64,000 bases of DNA. Origin: Gymnorhina tibicen. Its lineage: Eukaryota > Chordata > Aves > Passeriformes > Artamidae. Positions 12,701 through 26,124 of the stretch are shown here, one piece after another (position 1 is the first letter of the stretch; each line of letters begins with the position of its first letter). The DNA lies in contig VXAZ01007874.1 in NCBI GenBank assembly GCA_013399875.1, positions 895,330 through 959,329 of the forward strand, written 5' to 3'. The position numbers were made by a program, and so were the translations under genes. The notes beneath the pieces were generated by a model. That model did no database searches and was not told the origin of the DNA. It worked only from the letters and a program-made list of their open reading frames with translations.

Positions 12701-15700
12701 AAGACTGAGATATACAAACATTTAGACCCCGCATTTATTCCTATGGGCTTGGTCAACTGCAGGAAGGATTTGAGTGAAATGTGACCTTGAGATGACTCCA
12801 AGTACTTCATAAGTGACATAATTCTACTCAAAAGGGTAACAATAATTAATTGTCATTTGGCTTTTAAAAGTAAGTTTGTACTTATTGGACTTTGCAGACT
12901 GAGGCGCAGAAGACAGAATGAAGAATAGGGAAAAAATGAAATGTGGTTCTGGGAACTGTTAAACTGGCTCCAAAGTGAAGTCTGCTAACAGGTTCTGTTA
13001 TTTTGAGAGACTAACCAAATTATGTAGAAACTAACACCAGACATGATTCTATTGCAAATCTAAATTTTAAACTTCAGGAATCCTCAGAAACCAGTTTAGT
13101 CTGAAACTGATTCTATCTCTTCCAAAGTAATTCTGCCCAATTTCCAGGCATTTTTTCCAATAGAGGAGTGGAATATAAACTAGATATGTATTCTTGTTAT
13201 TTCAATAGACTTGGAGGTTTTTTTTCCTTCCTATACATGCTGCTTTGTCCTTGGAATTCGATCTGCATGGCAGAGTAAAGTAAGATCTAAAAATAACATC
13301 TAATTTGATGTGGACTGCTACAGTGTTTATAAATTCAGATATGTCCACAAGATTTTAGTGAGCCCTAATTTTACCTGCTTGATTGTCCTGAGGTTAGTAC
13401 TGGGTTAAATTCCTTTTCTAAGGCCTTGTTTCTTTGTTTTCAACATTAAAACTTTTCTTTCATATTAGACTTGAACTGGTGATCAGAGTAATCTGGTGTA
13501 AATCTGGTGTAGCCCGTAACATCCCTCTGGGTTTGCTGGATAGGACAGTCCAGATCAAGGGTGAATTGCACACTGGAGTTTGTCCATCAAGAGTTAAGAG
13601 CTCTCTGGGAACTTCAGGATAAGTGTAGGCGTAAACAATCTGTCTGTCTCTTTCTGCCCTCCAAGGAAGGGGGAGGAAACTTTCTGGCATCCAGGTTTTC
13701 TCTCTGTAGCAGACTTGGCACATCGGTTATTTGCCTTCAGTTGATGTTTGAAAGGTTTCCTCTGCAGAATGGGTCTGGAAGCTTTTCTTCCCTTCAAAGC
13801 GTAGACTTTGCAAATGCTAATGATTCTTATGTGAGAGAAGGGGTTGCTATGTCCTGTTCCTTCTCCTTCCCAGTGTGCCAGTGAGAAAGTAAGCCACTTA
13901 GTGTTTTTGAGTTTGCTTCCTGAAGGTTTGCTTGATAAGGATTTTCCAAACTTAGCTCATTTGATTAGCTGCAATAAGTGCAGCTTTCATTTTTTTCCTT
14001 TCCTGGAGCAGTCACAAAGGAATACAAGCTGTGTATTGTGGGAAAAGTACACTTTTTCTTTAAAAAAGCCCTGCACAACAAAGCTACCTTGTAATGTGAT
14101 TAGAGAAACTTATTCTTTGCTCATCAATTGCACCAATTACATGAATGGTTCACAAAAGATTTGTGCATGGTCAAGATGAATATTATGAATTTAATGTTCT
14201 AAAATGTGCAGATGAGCCAAAGGTCTGCAGAGCTCCTGAAAATTCAGGAAAAAATAGCTTTTGGAATTAAATGCATTTGAATAATATTCTATTGGAATGG
14301 TACTTTTGGTATGGTTTATTATGTACCTGTAGTTGCTGGCTCACATTTTTACTGTTCAGACTGTACTTTTGCTAAATGAAAAATTTCATTTTATTCTTTT
14401 TATTTTTCATCCAAGTTACAAAGTTAGAGACTTTCAGACTATTGCATAGCATATGATAAAATAGACCCAAAATCCTTACTTTCTCAAAAAAGACAGGCTG
14501 AAACTAGACGTTATTACAAATGCTTTGAAGCTGATGCTCAGTGTTTTTTTCTTAATAATGTAAGAAACAATACCATGCAAGATACGGATGAATATTAAAA
14601 GTAATGGGTGCAAAGTAACAAAAATGTCCAAGTAATTAATTTGGTTCAACAAATATGTGTTTGTAAGTGGCCTTTGATTAGTCCCACATGGCCTGGGTGC
14701 CAGGCGAGCATCTGACATGGTGAGAACCTTGGAGCACTTCCAAAGAAACACTCTGGTTGTGGGTTGGACATGAGGAGGCTTTGTTGGGGAGTCTGGAGAA
14801 GGGTATTTAAAACCTTCTGAGTGTATTTAATCTTGGACTTTTTAACATAAGCCAAACTGATGGCGAAAAGCAGTGTGTAGGTCAGTATTAATTCTAGATC
14901 AACCCTCTGGAACAGGTATTTTAGTTCTTCAGGTTAAGAAGTGTGCAATGGGTGCCAACATTTAACATCTTACAGAGTGAGACAGCAGTTAAACCATGGA
15001 TTGTTCCTCCCTCTTAAAAGGGGTTGAGAGAGTAAAAAAAGGTTTCCTAGTAGAGTATTTCCCATAGAAACAAAGAATCTATAGTATTCACAGAGGTGAG
15101 GATTTAGTTAAACTTAATGGGATTTGAACTTGGCTCAGTTTGTTTGACTTCATGTTTCCTCAAACTGATTTATGAACTAATGGCACGGGGTGTATAAGGA
15201 TTTTGTTTTACTGGATTGGTATCTCTATTGCACAGTTGGTAAAATTCAAAAGGATCATGCAGAGCCTTCTATTTTCAATTCCATACTTAGAGCCAACACT
15301 CAAAATGTAGTAATTTATTCACTGTAAAATGAGAGGGTGTTTTTATGATCCAGTGCAAACATCTAGTATAATAATTTCAATTTTATCTTCATGTTTGTTT
15401 GCTTCTTTAAAGAAAGCTTTGACTGATGTTTTGGACAACCAGTCCTGCCAGCAGAATTGTTTGCTAACATATTTAAGAAAATTATTTCAAGAGCTATGAG
15501 AAAATCATGCAACACTTACACAAGATGTGTTAGCATAAGTGATGTAGAATTTGCTAGTAATAAATAGTTTGAATAAAACCAGTTATTTACAGTACATTTG
15601 CAAACTTGTTTCACACTATTTACTCTTCCAAGAAGTGGAATATTAAGTCAATTAAGTCTTATCAGAACTAGATGAAATAAATTCAAAACAGACCAAGCAC

Positions 15701-16165
15701 CAAATTTTTGGTGAAGCTTATTGTTATATATATTCAAAATAAACTTTCTGTAAGAGTGCAGTAAGTCAATGAACACTTGCCAGTTCCTTCCTGACTGAAA
15801 ATTAGAAAGCAAAAATCTCCCACAATAGGGAGCATTTTTTTTTTTAATGCCGAAATGTTACAGAATCTCTGGAACTAAGTTTTGTAAAAGTAGAAGCAGC
15901 TGTGCATGAGTGCTCAAAATATATATGTTAGACCTGGAATGTAGGGCTGTTGCTTCTGAGTCCTGAGAGGTTTGTTCTGTTCTTAATTCTTTATCTGCAT
16001 TCATATCTGAAGAATAGGTATATATTAGGAAATCTAATTTGTGTAGGGGAGGGTTTTAGGGGTGTTTTTGTTGTGTTTTTTGGTTTTTTTTTTTTTAATT
16101 CTCTGGTGGTAAATGGAAGAACAGTGGTGTGCAGTTTTCTTTTTCTTTTACTTTTTTTTTCTGAT
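6776..16165. other. Long non-coding stretch
   Basis: About 9.4 kb of AT-rich DNA with no frame supported as coding. Open frames such as 13561-13884 and 13844-14179 (plus) and 10528-10794 (minus) lack domain features and paired splice sites. Minor items: a G-run at about 11113-11123, a 12-bp aagctgttagag doublet near 11872, an inverted repeat at 8822-8850 and a T/G tract at 16040-16097. No transposon was recognised. Confidence 0.55.
8822..8850. repeat. Perfect 11-bp inverted repeat, 7-nt loop
   Basis: The arms catgcaaacat (8822-8832) and atgtttgcatg (8840-8850) are exact reverse complements around a 7-nt AT-rich loop. Each arm contains ATGCAAA, the core of the POU-factor octamer, in opposite orientations. 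It could form a small hairpin or be a paired binding site; no function is shown. Confidence 0.75.
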
Positions 16166-16265
16166 AGATAGAAATCTAATCTGAAAATTAGATATATTCT
16201 AATATAGATATATTAGAAAACAGAAATCTAATTTTCTGATAGATTAGATAATCTAATCTAGAAAA
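16166..16265. repeat. AT-rich imperfect hairpin
   Basis: The segment at 16176-16193 (ctaatctgaaaattagat) pairs with 16226-16247 read in reverse complement, with a 4-nt bulge. The roughly 32-nt loop between them contains further near-palindromic elements built from tctaatata and agatatatta. The same words (ctaatct, agattag) recur several times, which suggests local duplication and inversion or a structure-forming AT-rich element. No transposase or target duplication was seen. Confidence 0.6.
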
Positions 16266-19200
16266 TCATCTGTCCAAACCCCTGCTGTCATTTGCTCAAT
16301 CTCCTACTTTCATCTCATACCATCTTTCCAGATTATGATACTCATAAAATTAGGAGTACTATATTTAATCTGCGAAACAGGAAACAGAGCCTGATAAGCA
16401 AAAATAGTCTGATTATTGACTGAGATTAGCTTTTAATTGCTTAATGTGTGATTTCTTAACTTTGTAATTCAGAAAGTGATGGAACATTCTTGTGATATCA
16501 GTGAAAATATGAGTTCTTCTGTATTGTAATATTTGTGATATCTTAAACTTCTCAAAGGTACTTGTTTTAGAAGACTTCCAAATAATTTTCTTTTACTAAA
16601 ATCAAGAGAACTGTTTAAAACATAAAACCTGAACCCTTTCAGCAGTAGCTTTTTTATCTTTACTCTCCATCAATGCTCATAATCAAGTCTGACTACTGGG
16701 TAACTTCCAGAGTGAGTGAATTTGGATTGGGTTTAGACTGATTAAGCAATTTAGCTTCTGCAAAAAGATCCATTGCAGTCTGAATCGAGGTGTGGATTGC
16801 CTTGTTATTTCAAGGTGTGTTTTAGAAATCTCCTAGACTGCTTTAAAAGGAATGCCAGTCTTGTGGCAGAGATTGCTTTGGAGAAAGGCTTGGTTCTTTT
16901 CTCAATTCCAACAGGTAGCTAAGCTTCTCTGATCCTGTTGCCTGCCTGCACAGAGGTGATAATGCTTCCTTTCCTCCTCCCTGTCTACAGTCAGCTCTTT
17001 GAAGAAAAGGAGAGCATTATGTAAAGGAAATAGTGTTTAAGATATTAGTGTATTACAAACACTCTTACAGATGCTACACAAATTTAGCTGGTGGTGTATT
17101 TGTATATAGTAGTAAGTTGTAATCACTTGATGTGCGAAAGAGGAAGCCTTGCAACATGAAAGAAATGCAATATTATGCATTCTCTTAGTCCCAAACTCAT
17201 TTTACAGCTGTGTTCTGGAGGCTTACCTTCTAAAGATCATGTTTTGCAACAGATTAATTATTTAAATACTATGTAGAAAATTATTATTTAGGACTTAGGG
17301 CTCTGCAATGAAGTATTTTAGGTTGCTTATAAATCAGTCAAATCTTCAATTGTGATTTATAGCTTCTTAAATAACTTGTTCAAATATCATTAAGATGAAC
17401 AAGAAGCACAAAAGTAGGGATCTAGGAAAAAAAATAGACATGATTTTAAGGGAATATATTGAGTGAAAATTACCTTCTAACTTTAAACCTAGAAGCCAGA
17501 GAGTCTGAAATTGCTTTTCAGTGTAAATAGCTCTTGTAAATGAAACTAAAATTTTTATTAGGATTAAAGCGATGGTCATCCTGCTGAAAACTGGATTATA
17601 CTTATGGTCTCTGGAATTACCAGTAAAAATAACTTTATAATGTGGAAAATCTTTAATTTTGAAGAGCTGTTTTTGGGCATCTGATGCTGGCCCACATTTA
17701 TGGCAAGCAACATGTTTGCTGTAGTCGTGGTCTGTTGGGTGATGAGGATGGAGGAGTGTCGTCTCTTGGCTGTACAAAGCACAGGTGAGGTTGTGACCAG
17801 TTTTCAAAAGAGAAGCAGAAAGGTTACTTTTTCTCACATCTTTCCTCTCCTCCCTTGCATTGTTCAACAGATGGAATAACTGCCTCAGCTCAAAAAGAAC
17901 AGCAAAACCCCAAACCCTGAAATAAACCCCTTGCCATCAATGATGATGAATTACTTCTATCTTTAAATACACCCTGTAAAACACATTGCTTGATTTCCTA
18001 AAAGCTGTACTGTCTTAATGATAGCTACATGTGTAGTATCCTCATTGCTTTAGCAATAAGAGACAGCATGGAAATAAACCTGCTTCTGCTGCTGAAGAGA
18101 GCAGAAACCTGCTTGCTTGTTCCTTGGATTATCACAGTTCTAGAGAGACTTGGACACTGTTGGCTGGTTTTGTTCTAGCCTCTGATTTAATGGCTTGATC
18201 CACAAAAGAGCTTTTAGATGCTTCATGATTCAGTATGTCACATTACCGATTCAGTCTTCAGCTTCTGTGATTGCATCAAAAACTTTAGCTTGATTTGTTT
18301 TTGTTTGTTTGTGGGATTTTGGGTTGGTTTCTTTTTGTAAGATGGGAATACTTGAAAACCCAGACAGAATCCGGTGTTTTATACAGGATATGCATTGCTC
18401 TTGCAAATTCCATACCTGATTTTCAAAAATTAAGGTATATGTAAGTCTTTTTTTTTTTTTTTTTCTAAATTGGTTCTGATTATAAGCTACCAAACACTGC
18501 TTATTTCGAGCTTGTGGCTTCCTAAGATATCACAGTGACTGTCTTTGAATTCATCATGATGTTTACAGAGAATTCTCCGTGAAGTAATTTCTGTTTAATT
18601 GTAGATTCTTTTCAATCAGGATTGGTTTAGATTTCCTTACTGGAATGAGAAGGGCATAGAATTTGATCCCTCAATTTCCTGTTTGGTTGGCATCATGCTG
18701 TTCAAGAAGAAAATGCTTATCACTTAGTCAGAGTTGTTTCATAAACTTAGCAATTTAGTGATATTGCAAAAATGCAATAAATGATGTTGTAAATTCCCCT
18801 TCAGACACGTTCTTTCCATATTCAATAATTAAAATGTAAATTATGTACCTTTATTGGACAGAAACCTGCTACCTTCTCTAATAACAATTTTTGTGTGTTA
18901 TGGAATTACACCTTTAACAAAAGACCATCTCAGTCTGCCTGGAGATCAGAAGTAACCTTGTAATCAAGAATTCTCGGAAGATGTGATTCAGTCATTAAAT
19001 CTGTGCTCTATGGCAGGTCACCAGAGTGGGTAGTGTCACCTAGCTTAATTAAATATTAAATCAGTTGCTGAACTTTTGACCCATCTTTGCAATTAAGTAT
19101 ACTAAAAATGTTTCACAATAAACTTCTAGTGTAGAGATGATGCTTGTTTTCTTTATATAACAGACACAATGGGGGGGTTATTTCCTTCTTTTTTTTTTTT

Positions 19201-22200
19201 GTTAATGGAGTGCATGTAAGTTCAAATTCTGTTTCTTCAGAAACATAATTTGTGATACAGGCCAGACCCTGTGAGTGGCATTGGAGTGACCAGCACTCTA
19301 AAAACCTCTTTTCTTAATGTTTTAGATGAAAAATTCCAAAATGCTCTCTGTCCTGACCAACAGCCTACTTCTAGGTCTCTCCTTATCGGCAAGTCCAAAC
19401 TAACTGTGAGAGAGAGGACATGTTTGATCTCTAAGTTTAGATGGATGTTTCTGAAAATCCTGTGGATCCCTCCCAGCTCAGGATATTTAAAAAAATGATA
19501 ACCCCCTGCCCCCAAACTTTGGATTATAATTATATCACTTTTCCAGAATAATTAGATTTAAAGTTATAATGTACACACGGGTAGTATAGGCTTAAAATGC
19601 TGTTATGGTGGTCTTTCTGTGGGTTTTTTTTTGTGTTTAGGCACTTCAAAATTGGTTTCAAGAGAGCCCTTTGGAAATGAAATTACTTTCTTGCTGCATA
19701 CGATGTATCCTGCTGCGGTGCTGATAGCTGCAGTCAAGCACCGTGATTTTAAATATCATGGATCATTGAAACATAACTTTTTCTCATTTGAATTATAGAT
19801 AATAAACATATTATATTGCTGGTAGCCCACTTCTCAGGTGGGCATTGGTTGCTTATGATATTTATTCATGAGACAGGAGTAGTAAAGGCTGCCTTGTTTG
19901 TCACACGTAATGCACTGTTTGTCATGCAACAGCTCTGCTTTGAACAACTGAATACCTATCTTCCTAAAGGGCTTGCTAGAGTAATTATAAATTGGGGGGA
20001 GAAGTTTCAAAACTAATTTTTGACTGTTTGGCTTTACTGTTTATTTAGTGTTAATGTGATATTGCTGCATTTCAGTTGATTTTGGTGCATGCTGGACACT
20101 AGAGGCAAACTTAGGAAAAGCACTCTCATTAAACCTTTCTTGATGTGCAATTTTCAATATTTATAAGGAAGAATAGGGACTCTAAGCCCTCAGTGTTTGT
20201 TTTCAGTTGAGACATGCTTTGAGGATACTAGTTTGTATTCACAAAGGAAATTTTTTATTGTGTGCATCACAGAGCAAGTTTATTTTAGTCTGCCCTTGAC
20301 AAATTAATGTTTGTTTTAAGGGAAAGATTCTTGCAGGAAGTTAGTGGCTCTACAAATAATGAGTCTGGAAACAAATGAAACCTCTCTAGACTTGAGGCCT
20401 CATTGGATTTTTACTGACTCAAAGGGGAAAAAAGGTCTAGGAAACATAACCTTTCCTTGGCTTTGAAAGAGGCTAAATAATCATCTAGCATTATGTGTAA
20501 CTCAAAAGCTGTACAGGAGTTTCAAATTCCATTTAAAACATAGCCTAATGTTAGGAATTTCAAAAACTACATGAATCATTATTGCCGTAATTTTTTTCCA
20601 AAAATTTTAAGTCCTGAATCTTAGTTCATTATTTAATAATATAAACTTCTGGAATCTTAGTTCATTATTTAATAATATAAACTTACGGATTTCATAAAAC
20701 TTCGTGCCTTGGTAATCTAGTGATCAGAAAAGGATCTTTGGTTCTGCTCAATTTAGAACTTCACTTGATGTATGCAGATCTTAAAATTAAAAAATTGAAG
20801 AAAACTGTTTCTTTCTGGTAAAATAATGGTATCTTTTGCTGGGTTTTAGGGACTTCTTCTTCTTCCTACTACAGCTTTGACATACATATATTCCATACAC
20901 GTGATGTAACATCTTGTGTATGTTACATGTACTTAGTTTACTTTAAGACTTCTGTCTTAAAGCAGTGGAGATGAAAGCTGTGTACCTGATACTGTTTTCA
21001 GTACTTTAATCTAAGTATTAGAATTTCTTCATGACTTTCCAAAATTTAGTTACTGACTACACTGTTTCTGTGTATAGTGATGGTAAAACATGATGAATTA
21101 CACATTTTTAATCCTGAGGTGGGTATTAAATCAACAGATGTCCAGTAGAAACATTTTTTGAAAGGAGCAAAGGAAATATTACAGATCTGTCTAAATCTGG
21201 TGAGGTTTTTTTGTGGTTTTTGATGTTTTTGGTTTTGGTTGTTGTTTTTTTTTTAATGTCCTGTTTCTTTAAAAGTATCCCATTTGGACAACAGTGAGTT
21301 TTTCAAGTTACGTGTTCAAATTCTTGTATGCCTTTGGGGTAATGAGCAAGGCATGACTAATCTCTAGCAATTTGGTCTCTGGACCATGTCCTGGAGGGCC
21401 AAAATAGCCAGATGAAAATGTTGATTTTAATCAGCCTCTCCATTGCCTGATGTTTCAATTACAGCAAGTCTTAGCTTAGCACTCTGACTCCTGTCAGACT
21501 TCATCTGTATTATTTTTGTAAGCTTGCCAACAATTTCCAATTCTGCTCACTCTTAAATAAAACTCCAACCCACAAAAGCACGGCCCCTAACACAAACCTG
21601 TGCAAGCCTTGCTGCAAAGCCAGTGAAGAACTAATTATAGCCCACTCTTTGTTCACTGCTGTTCAGTGTGATGGGGCATAATAAGTAGCCTCTGTGTGCA
21701 TCACTGAAGCCTGTATATGTAGGCATGCTGAAATTGGGTGACTTCTGTCACTCTGCATGTGTCACATATTGTACTACTTCCTCGAGTCAAATTCAGTGGC
21801 TGTGGAGCAGAAGTATGAAACTAGCTTAGTTTGTGTTCTTTTTTGTTTTTAGTATTAATATCTACTTGAGCTATGTTACACTGAGTTTTAAAATACATTA
21901 CCGACAGAGAATTAGAAACTCCATCGTGGACAGTTTTCTGGAATTGGCTGGATTGAAAGCCCTTGTGTATTGTCAGACTTCTCCTGAAATGCATCTTGTC
22001 AAGGGGAAGGATTACAATGTGCTTCTAACTGTGATTTCCAGATGACTTCTCCAGAAGCTCTGGGCTTTTCAGCTCCATGTAGGAGGTCTGTGTGCAAAGG
22101 AAAGGAAAAAATGATCATTTTTGATAAGGTTTGACAAAGCTGTTCTGAAGCATCAGCTCAGAGCTTGATGCCATATACATCCATACCTATCCCCAAACAC

Positions 22201-22660
22201 ATCCTCTGAAATAGCACCAATGTGATGGATGGGGCTGTCCAACATGCAGTTTTAAAGAAACCACTTTAGAAAGTGCTGTGTTAGCACTGATATATGAAAG
22301 TTGTGAAAGGTACGTGAGAAACAAAGGTAAAATAGTGTCACAGAAATACCAAGATCATGCCCCTTGACTGAGTGACCTCTGTCAGACATTGTTCATTATT
22401 TGCTGATAACACCAGTTGCTATTATGCCTGAAGGAACGGTTTGGAAAGTGCATCTATTAGGTGGGAATTGTAGCAGAATTTCTAGAAGAGAGATAAAACA
22501 TCTTAGAGCAATTGATTTGCTCAGACTTTTTCCTATCTGCGATGTGATAGTAAGCTACAGCTCATTGTTTGGCATTTTTTTGTTCCAGCTTCAAGTATTC
22601 GCCATCATTGCACATTGTTAATTTTCCTCTTAAATATTTTTTTATATTTTAGACATATAG
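16266..22660. other. Non-coding DNA
   Basis: No coding exon is supported. The longest frame, 17367-17867 on the minus strand (166 codons), has no recognisable domain and contains hydrophobic and basic stretches typical of AT-rich chance translation. A 17-T run lies at 18448-18464 and a G/T tract at 21205-21257. A strong acceptor-like site (long pyrimidine tract ending in ctacag at 16990) has no convincing exon behind it. The 36-bp tandem repeat is listed separately. Confidence 0.55.
20616..20687. repeat. 36-bp tandem duplication, two copies
   Basis: Copy one (20616-20651) and copy two (20652-20687) start gaatcttagttcattattta and are nearly identical apart from changes at the last few bases. 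The unit is AT-rich and non-coding. Near identity implies a recent duplication, possibly polymorphic in copy number. Confidence 0.9.
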
Positions 22661-23005
22661 ATGAGCACAGATAATAATTTTTACTCTGTCGTTTTATCTT
22701 GGTATCTTGTCTACATATTAACAAGGTAATCTTTGGTTGTCCTTACTTTAATTTAGTCTGATTTGTTTGGCTCTGTTCCTTCAGGCATGCATTGCCTGAT
22801 ATCGCATTCAAATGTGAGAATGATGAGTGATTTTGATGCCAGGCAACTTGTATGCCGTAGTCAGCACCATCTTGGTTAGTATACCCTGTTCTGGGTACTC
22901 AGGATAAAGGGTGACTATAACGAAGTCAAGTGGCCAGGATGACACNCAGAGCACAGATAATATATTTTTACTCTGTCATATGAAGTCAAGTGGCCAGGAT
23001 GACAC
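22661..23005. repeat. Duplicated segment around an ambiguous base
   Basis: A 24-base word (gaagtcaagtggccaggatg plus gacac-type end) occurs at 22922-22945 and again at 22982-23005, a 60-bp period. Between the copies lies the only N in the window (22946), followed by gcacagataata and a T-rich stretch ending ctctgtc at about 22950-22978. This nearly repeats 22665-22690, some 290 bp upstream. An undetermined base exactly at the junction of two repeated words suggests an assembly or gap-filling join, though a real tandem duplication is possible. Confidence 0.8.
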
Positions 23006-25880
23006 GTGTGGTAATAGAGGGTCCCCATGTTGTGATAGCTCTTGGCACTGATAGCTGGATGAAAATAGTGTAGCTGTTTGTCACTTCTGCAGACTGTCTT
23101 ATGATTCCTGTAAGTGACTGCTTTAATTCATAACTTTCTCAGGGTTCTCCTGTCCTTAAGTATCTGTTCAAACTAATTTTCCAGCTCCAGCTTGTACTTA
23201 GGCAATCTGGATTTCAGATTTAGAGGTTTTTAGTATCTGCAACAATTTGATTTCTAATGTCAGGCCTGTAAAATTTCTATGATTATTTATGTTTTTATAA
23301 TTATTCTATAACTCCCAAACATATATTGAGACTGTACGTCAGAGTACACTGACATTTTTATATCTCTGCATTTAATCTAAACAGATGCTTTCCTTGTTAG
23401 TACTTGAGGCCGTAAAGATAAAAACAAGCTCACAAATGGGAGTAGAGCTTATTCTTCTGCACTGTGAGGGTCTGCCTGCAGACCTAGGGATGGTACACAG
23501 ACCAGAATGCACAGACTCATTGAGGTGCTTCTGAGATTCCTCCCTGGATACACATGACTGAAAGGACTCCCACCCACCTGTTCATGACATTTCACATCTC
23601 CAGATGAATCCTTCATCATTGATGTGGTGGAGGGAGCAGTCTTATGCAAATGCAAAAATGAAAGGTTTGGGGGCATGTGGTGCACCTCCCACTCCAACAC
23701 ATTTTTTTTTTTATGTTCTTTGCTGTCCCTTTGGTTTTTGCCATTTTTCTCTCACATTCTCCCAATATTTTAACCTCCTCTCTGAAGACAGGAATGGAAG
23801 CTTTGTCATTCTCAGAGCAGAAAGTGAGCTAATGAGTCATTAAAACAAAAATGTGCTTTTTGCCAGGCTTCAGGTGCAGTTGTCTCTCACAGATGGCTCT
23901 CAAAGTAAATTGTTCTTAATTCTGGCAGACAGATGGTTTTCTGAATCATCCAAAAGAAATCTTATATCTGGAATTACTTTTTCTTCTTCTTAGGTCTGTA
24001 GTCTCTCATCCCCTGCCAGTGAAAACATTTGGGATAATGATTATTTTGATAATGTTATGCAGACCTAAGTAGGCCTATGCTCTCATTTTGTCTTTCAGGA
24101 TGGAGAAGGAAAAGTCAAAGAAATGAGCTTTGCCTTGATGAGCTTCCTTTTGTGTTACTGTTTTGTATATCAGCTCATTGATGTACAGAATTGATACCTC
24201 ATTCTGGCATCAAAGTGTGTCTCATGTCAATATGGTGCTGTACAATCTGTCAGTTCAGGTAACTGATCCAGGTCTGCCAAGGAGTATTCTCCTCAAATAC
24301 ATTGTTTAAATGCTGCATTGACACAGAAGAAACTTCTCCTGGCTTTGGAAAATGTAGTAAGCAGTCTTCAAGTTTGAAGTCACTGTGTGGATCCGTATTT
24401 TTATTGAGCAGATTATTTAGAAAATGAGCTGTCTACCATGTACCAAATGGCAGTGTTGTTCTTATGCGTAAATTTCTATCTACTAGTGGGAGTATTTTCT
24501 AGTTTAGATTTTTTTTTCCCCCCTCAAAAACTTATGAACGATTTCATAAAGTGGTTTTGAAGACATTCATCCCTTGAATAAAGTTTGGCTTGGTCAAAGT
24601 TTCACCAGAAGTTGAAACCTTGTGAAAGATGCATGAGGGGAGAATGTGGTCTGAATACCAAGTGTTCTGGCAAAAGAGCTCTTCAGGGTAGTAGGATGTT
24701 GGTAAGCAGTTATTTAATGAGTTCTGTTTTGATGTCCTCATTGCTATGGTAGGATAACTAATACTTCTCTATCCAATAATTTCATAATTTTACATAGAAT
24801 CAGTTGATGCATGCTGAAGTTCTTTATTACTAATCAAATTTAGCATTGCAAAAACCAAAAGAAAATGACAAAGTGTGATAAAATGTGATAAAAAGTGACA
24901 CCCACAGATAAAATGTGGGCTAAGTTTTTAGCATGACAATTAAACTTGTTACAACCTAAATTTAGGAAAAAAACCCACAAAACACTGTGGCTTAGCCTTT
25001 TTGTCTCTGCACTTGCCACCTGCAACAGATTGTCTCCAGTCTTGCCTGAAGCACTTTGAGATTGCTTTATTTGTTAAAAACTGGCAATATGTTAAAGCAG
25101 TCCTTTCTGTTAAGTGTGCCATTAATTACTAACTTACATTAATTAAAGTAAATGCAATCATGAGGGCAAGCTGGCAGTGTTAAAGTTAATGACCCAAGAC
25201 ATTATTACTTAGCACAACTTTGAAGTTCATTCAAGTGATTTCAAACTGTAGGAATTAGATTGAGCTATGTGGTCATAAAATTCTAGAAGCCATGATTTTG
25301 GCCTTTGTGTGAGACTCTTGATGGATTTAATGTCAGCTTGAATAAATTAAGGGTGTAGATAATTGCCCAATACTGGTGTTTTTGCAAAAACTTGAATTTG
25401 AAAAAATGTACATGCTCAGACTTTACGTAAACATGCAAAGTTTGTGTGTTAATAAAGGCAAAAGCCCAAAATGCATTGAAGTACCTAGTGCTGCATCAGC
25501 TTTAGGAAGCCAGTGTCCTCACCTGACATGTCAGCAGCAAATTTAATATAAGACAAAGGATGTGAGCTAATATCAAAAAGACAGAGGAGAGAGAAGTAAT
25601 AAAGCTGCAGTTGTAGATCATGGTAGGCCTGAATTAAAGCTTATTTTAAATAATGTGTTCTAAACCTTCATTTACTTCAAGCTTTGGAACTCCACTCAGT
25701 TTTACCAGTCTGAGTTCCACTTTAACATCTGAATTCACATTTTCTAGGCTGTTTGACAATTTCTTGCAGATGACTTTAGATTATTAGAACACAACTCTTT
25801 GGAACAGTGGGGTTATTTCATGGAGACTGGAGAATCTGTCTGCTTCATTTATGATCATGTTTTGTGATTCAAATGGCTAT
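23006..25880. other. Non-coding DNA, possibly the 3' UTR of the minus-strand gene on its right
   Basis: No coding frame is supported. If the two minus-strand exons at 25881-27129 are real, their 3' UTR would run leftwards through this stretch. Candidate poly(A) signals on the minus strand include AATAAA at 25066-25071 (about 810 nt past the stop) and ATTAAA near 25542. None can be chosen from sequence alone. Confidence 0.4.
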
Positions 25881-26124
25881 TCACTGATATCCTATCCAGC
25901 TGTTTTCTTGGGCTACTTCTAAGGATTTAGGTCTTAAACCACTTTTTGATGCATTTGCATTAATGGTAAAGGTGTAATTAGAAGGAGACCCATTAATGGA
26001 TCTGTTTAACAGCCTCTTCTGAAGCTTGTTTGTTTTCTGCACTATGGCTCTTAAATTTGAAATTAACAGCATAAACAAGACAATACTGACTGAAGTCATA
26101 ACAACAAGAAATTGTAACAAAGTA
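25881..26124 (-). CDS. Putative terminal coding exon with transmembrane segment, unrecognised membrane protein
   Basis: Read leftwards from 26124, the frame encodes a strongly hydrophobic segment (LLQFLVVMTSVSIVLFMLLI), then a basic juxtamembrane stretch (NLRAIVQKTNKLQKRLLNR), then about 40 residues rich in Ser and Asn, ending in SWIGYQ and TGA at 25881-25883. Hydrophobic core followed by Arg/Lys matches a type I single-pass protein with a short cytosolic tail. Several N-x-S/T sequons fall in the tail, where they would not be glycosylated if this topology is right. An acceptor (taagtaag before 26124) preceded by a moderately pyrimidine-rich tract puts the exon in phase with the upstream candidate at 26846-27129. 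A stop codon lies just upstream in the same frame, so the segment must be spliced or be chance. I do not recognise the family. Confidence 0.4.

Noticed and set aside
16960..16990. Strong pyrimidine tract ending ctacag
   Set aside because: No open or conserved-looking exon with a donor or poly(A) signal follows; similar tracts (for example ending at 37505) occur by chance here.
17367..17867. 166-codon minus-strand open frame with a CHKC-like pair
   Set aside because: A single Cys-His-Cys cluster without a second zinc-binding half, and hydrophobic low-complexity flanks; no splice sites or promoter support it.
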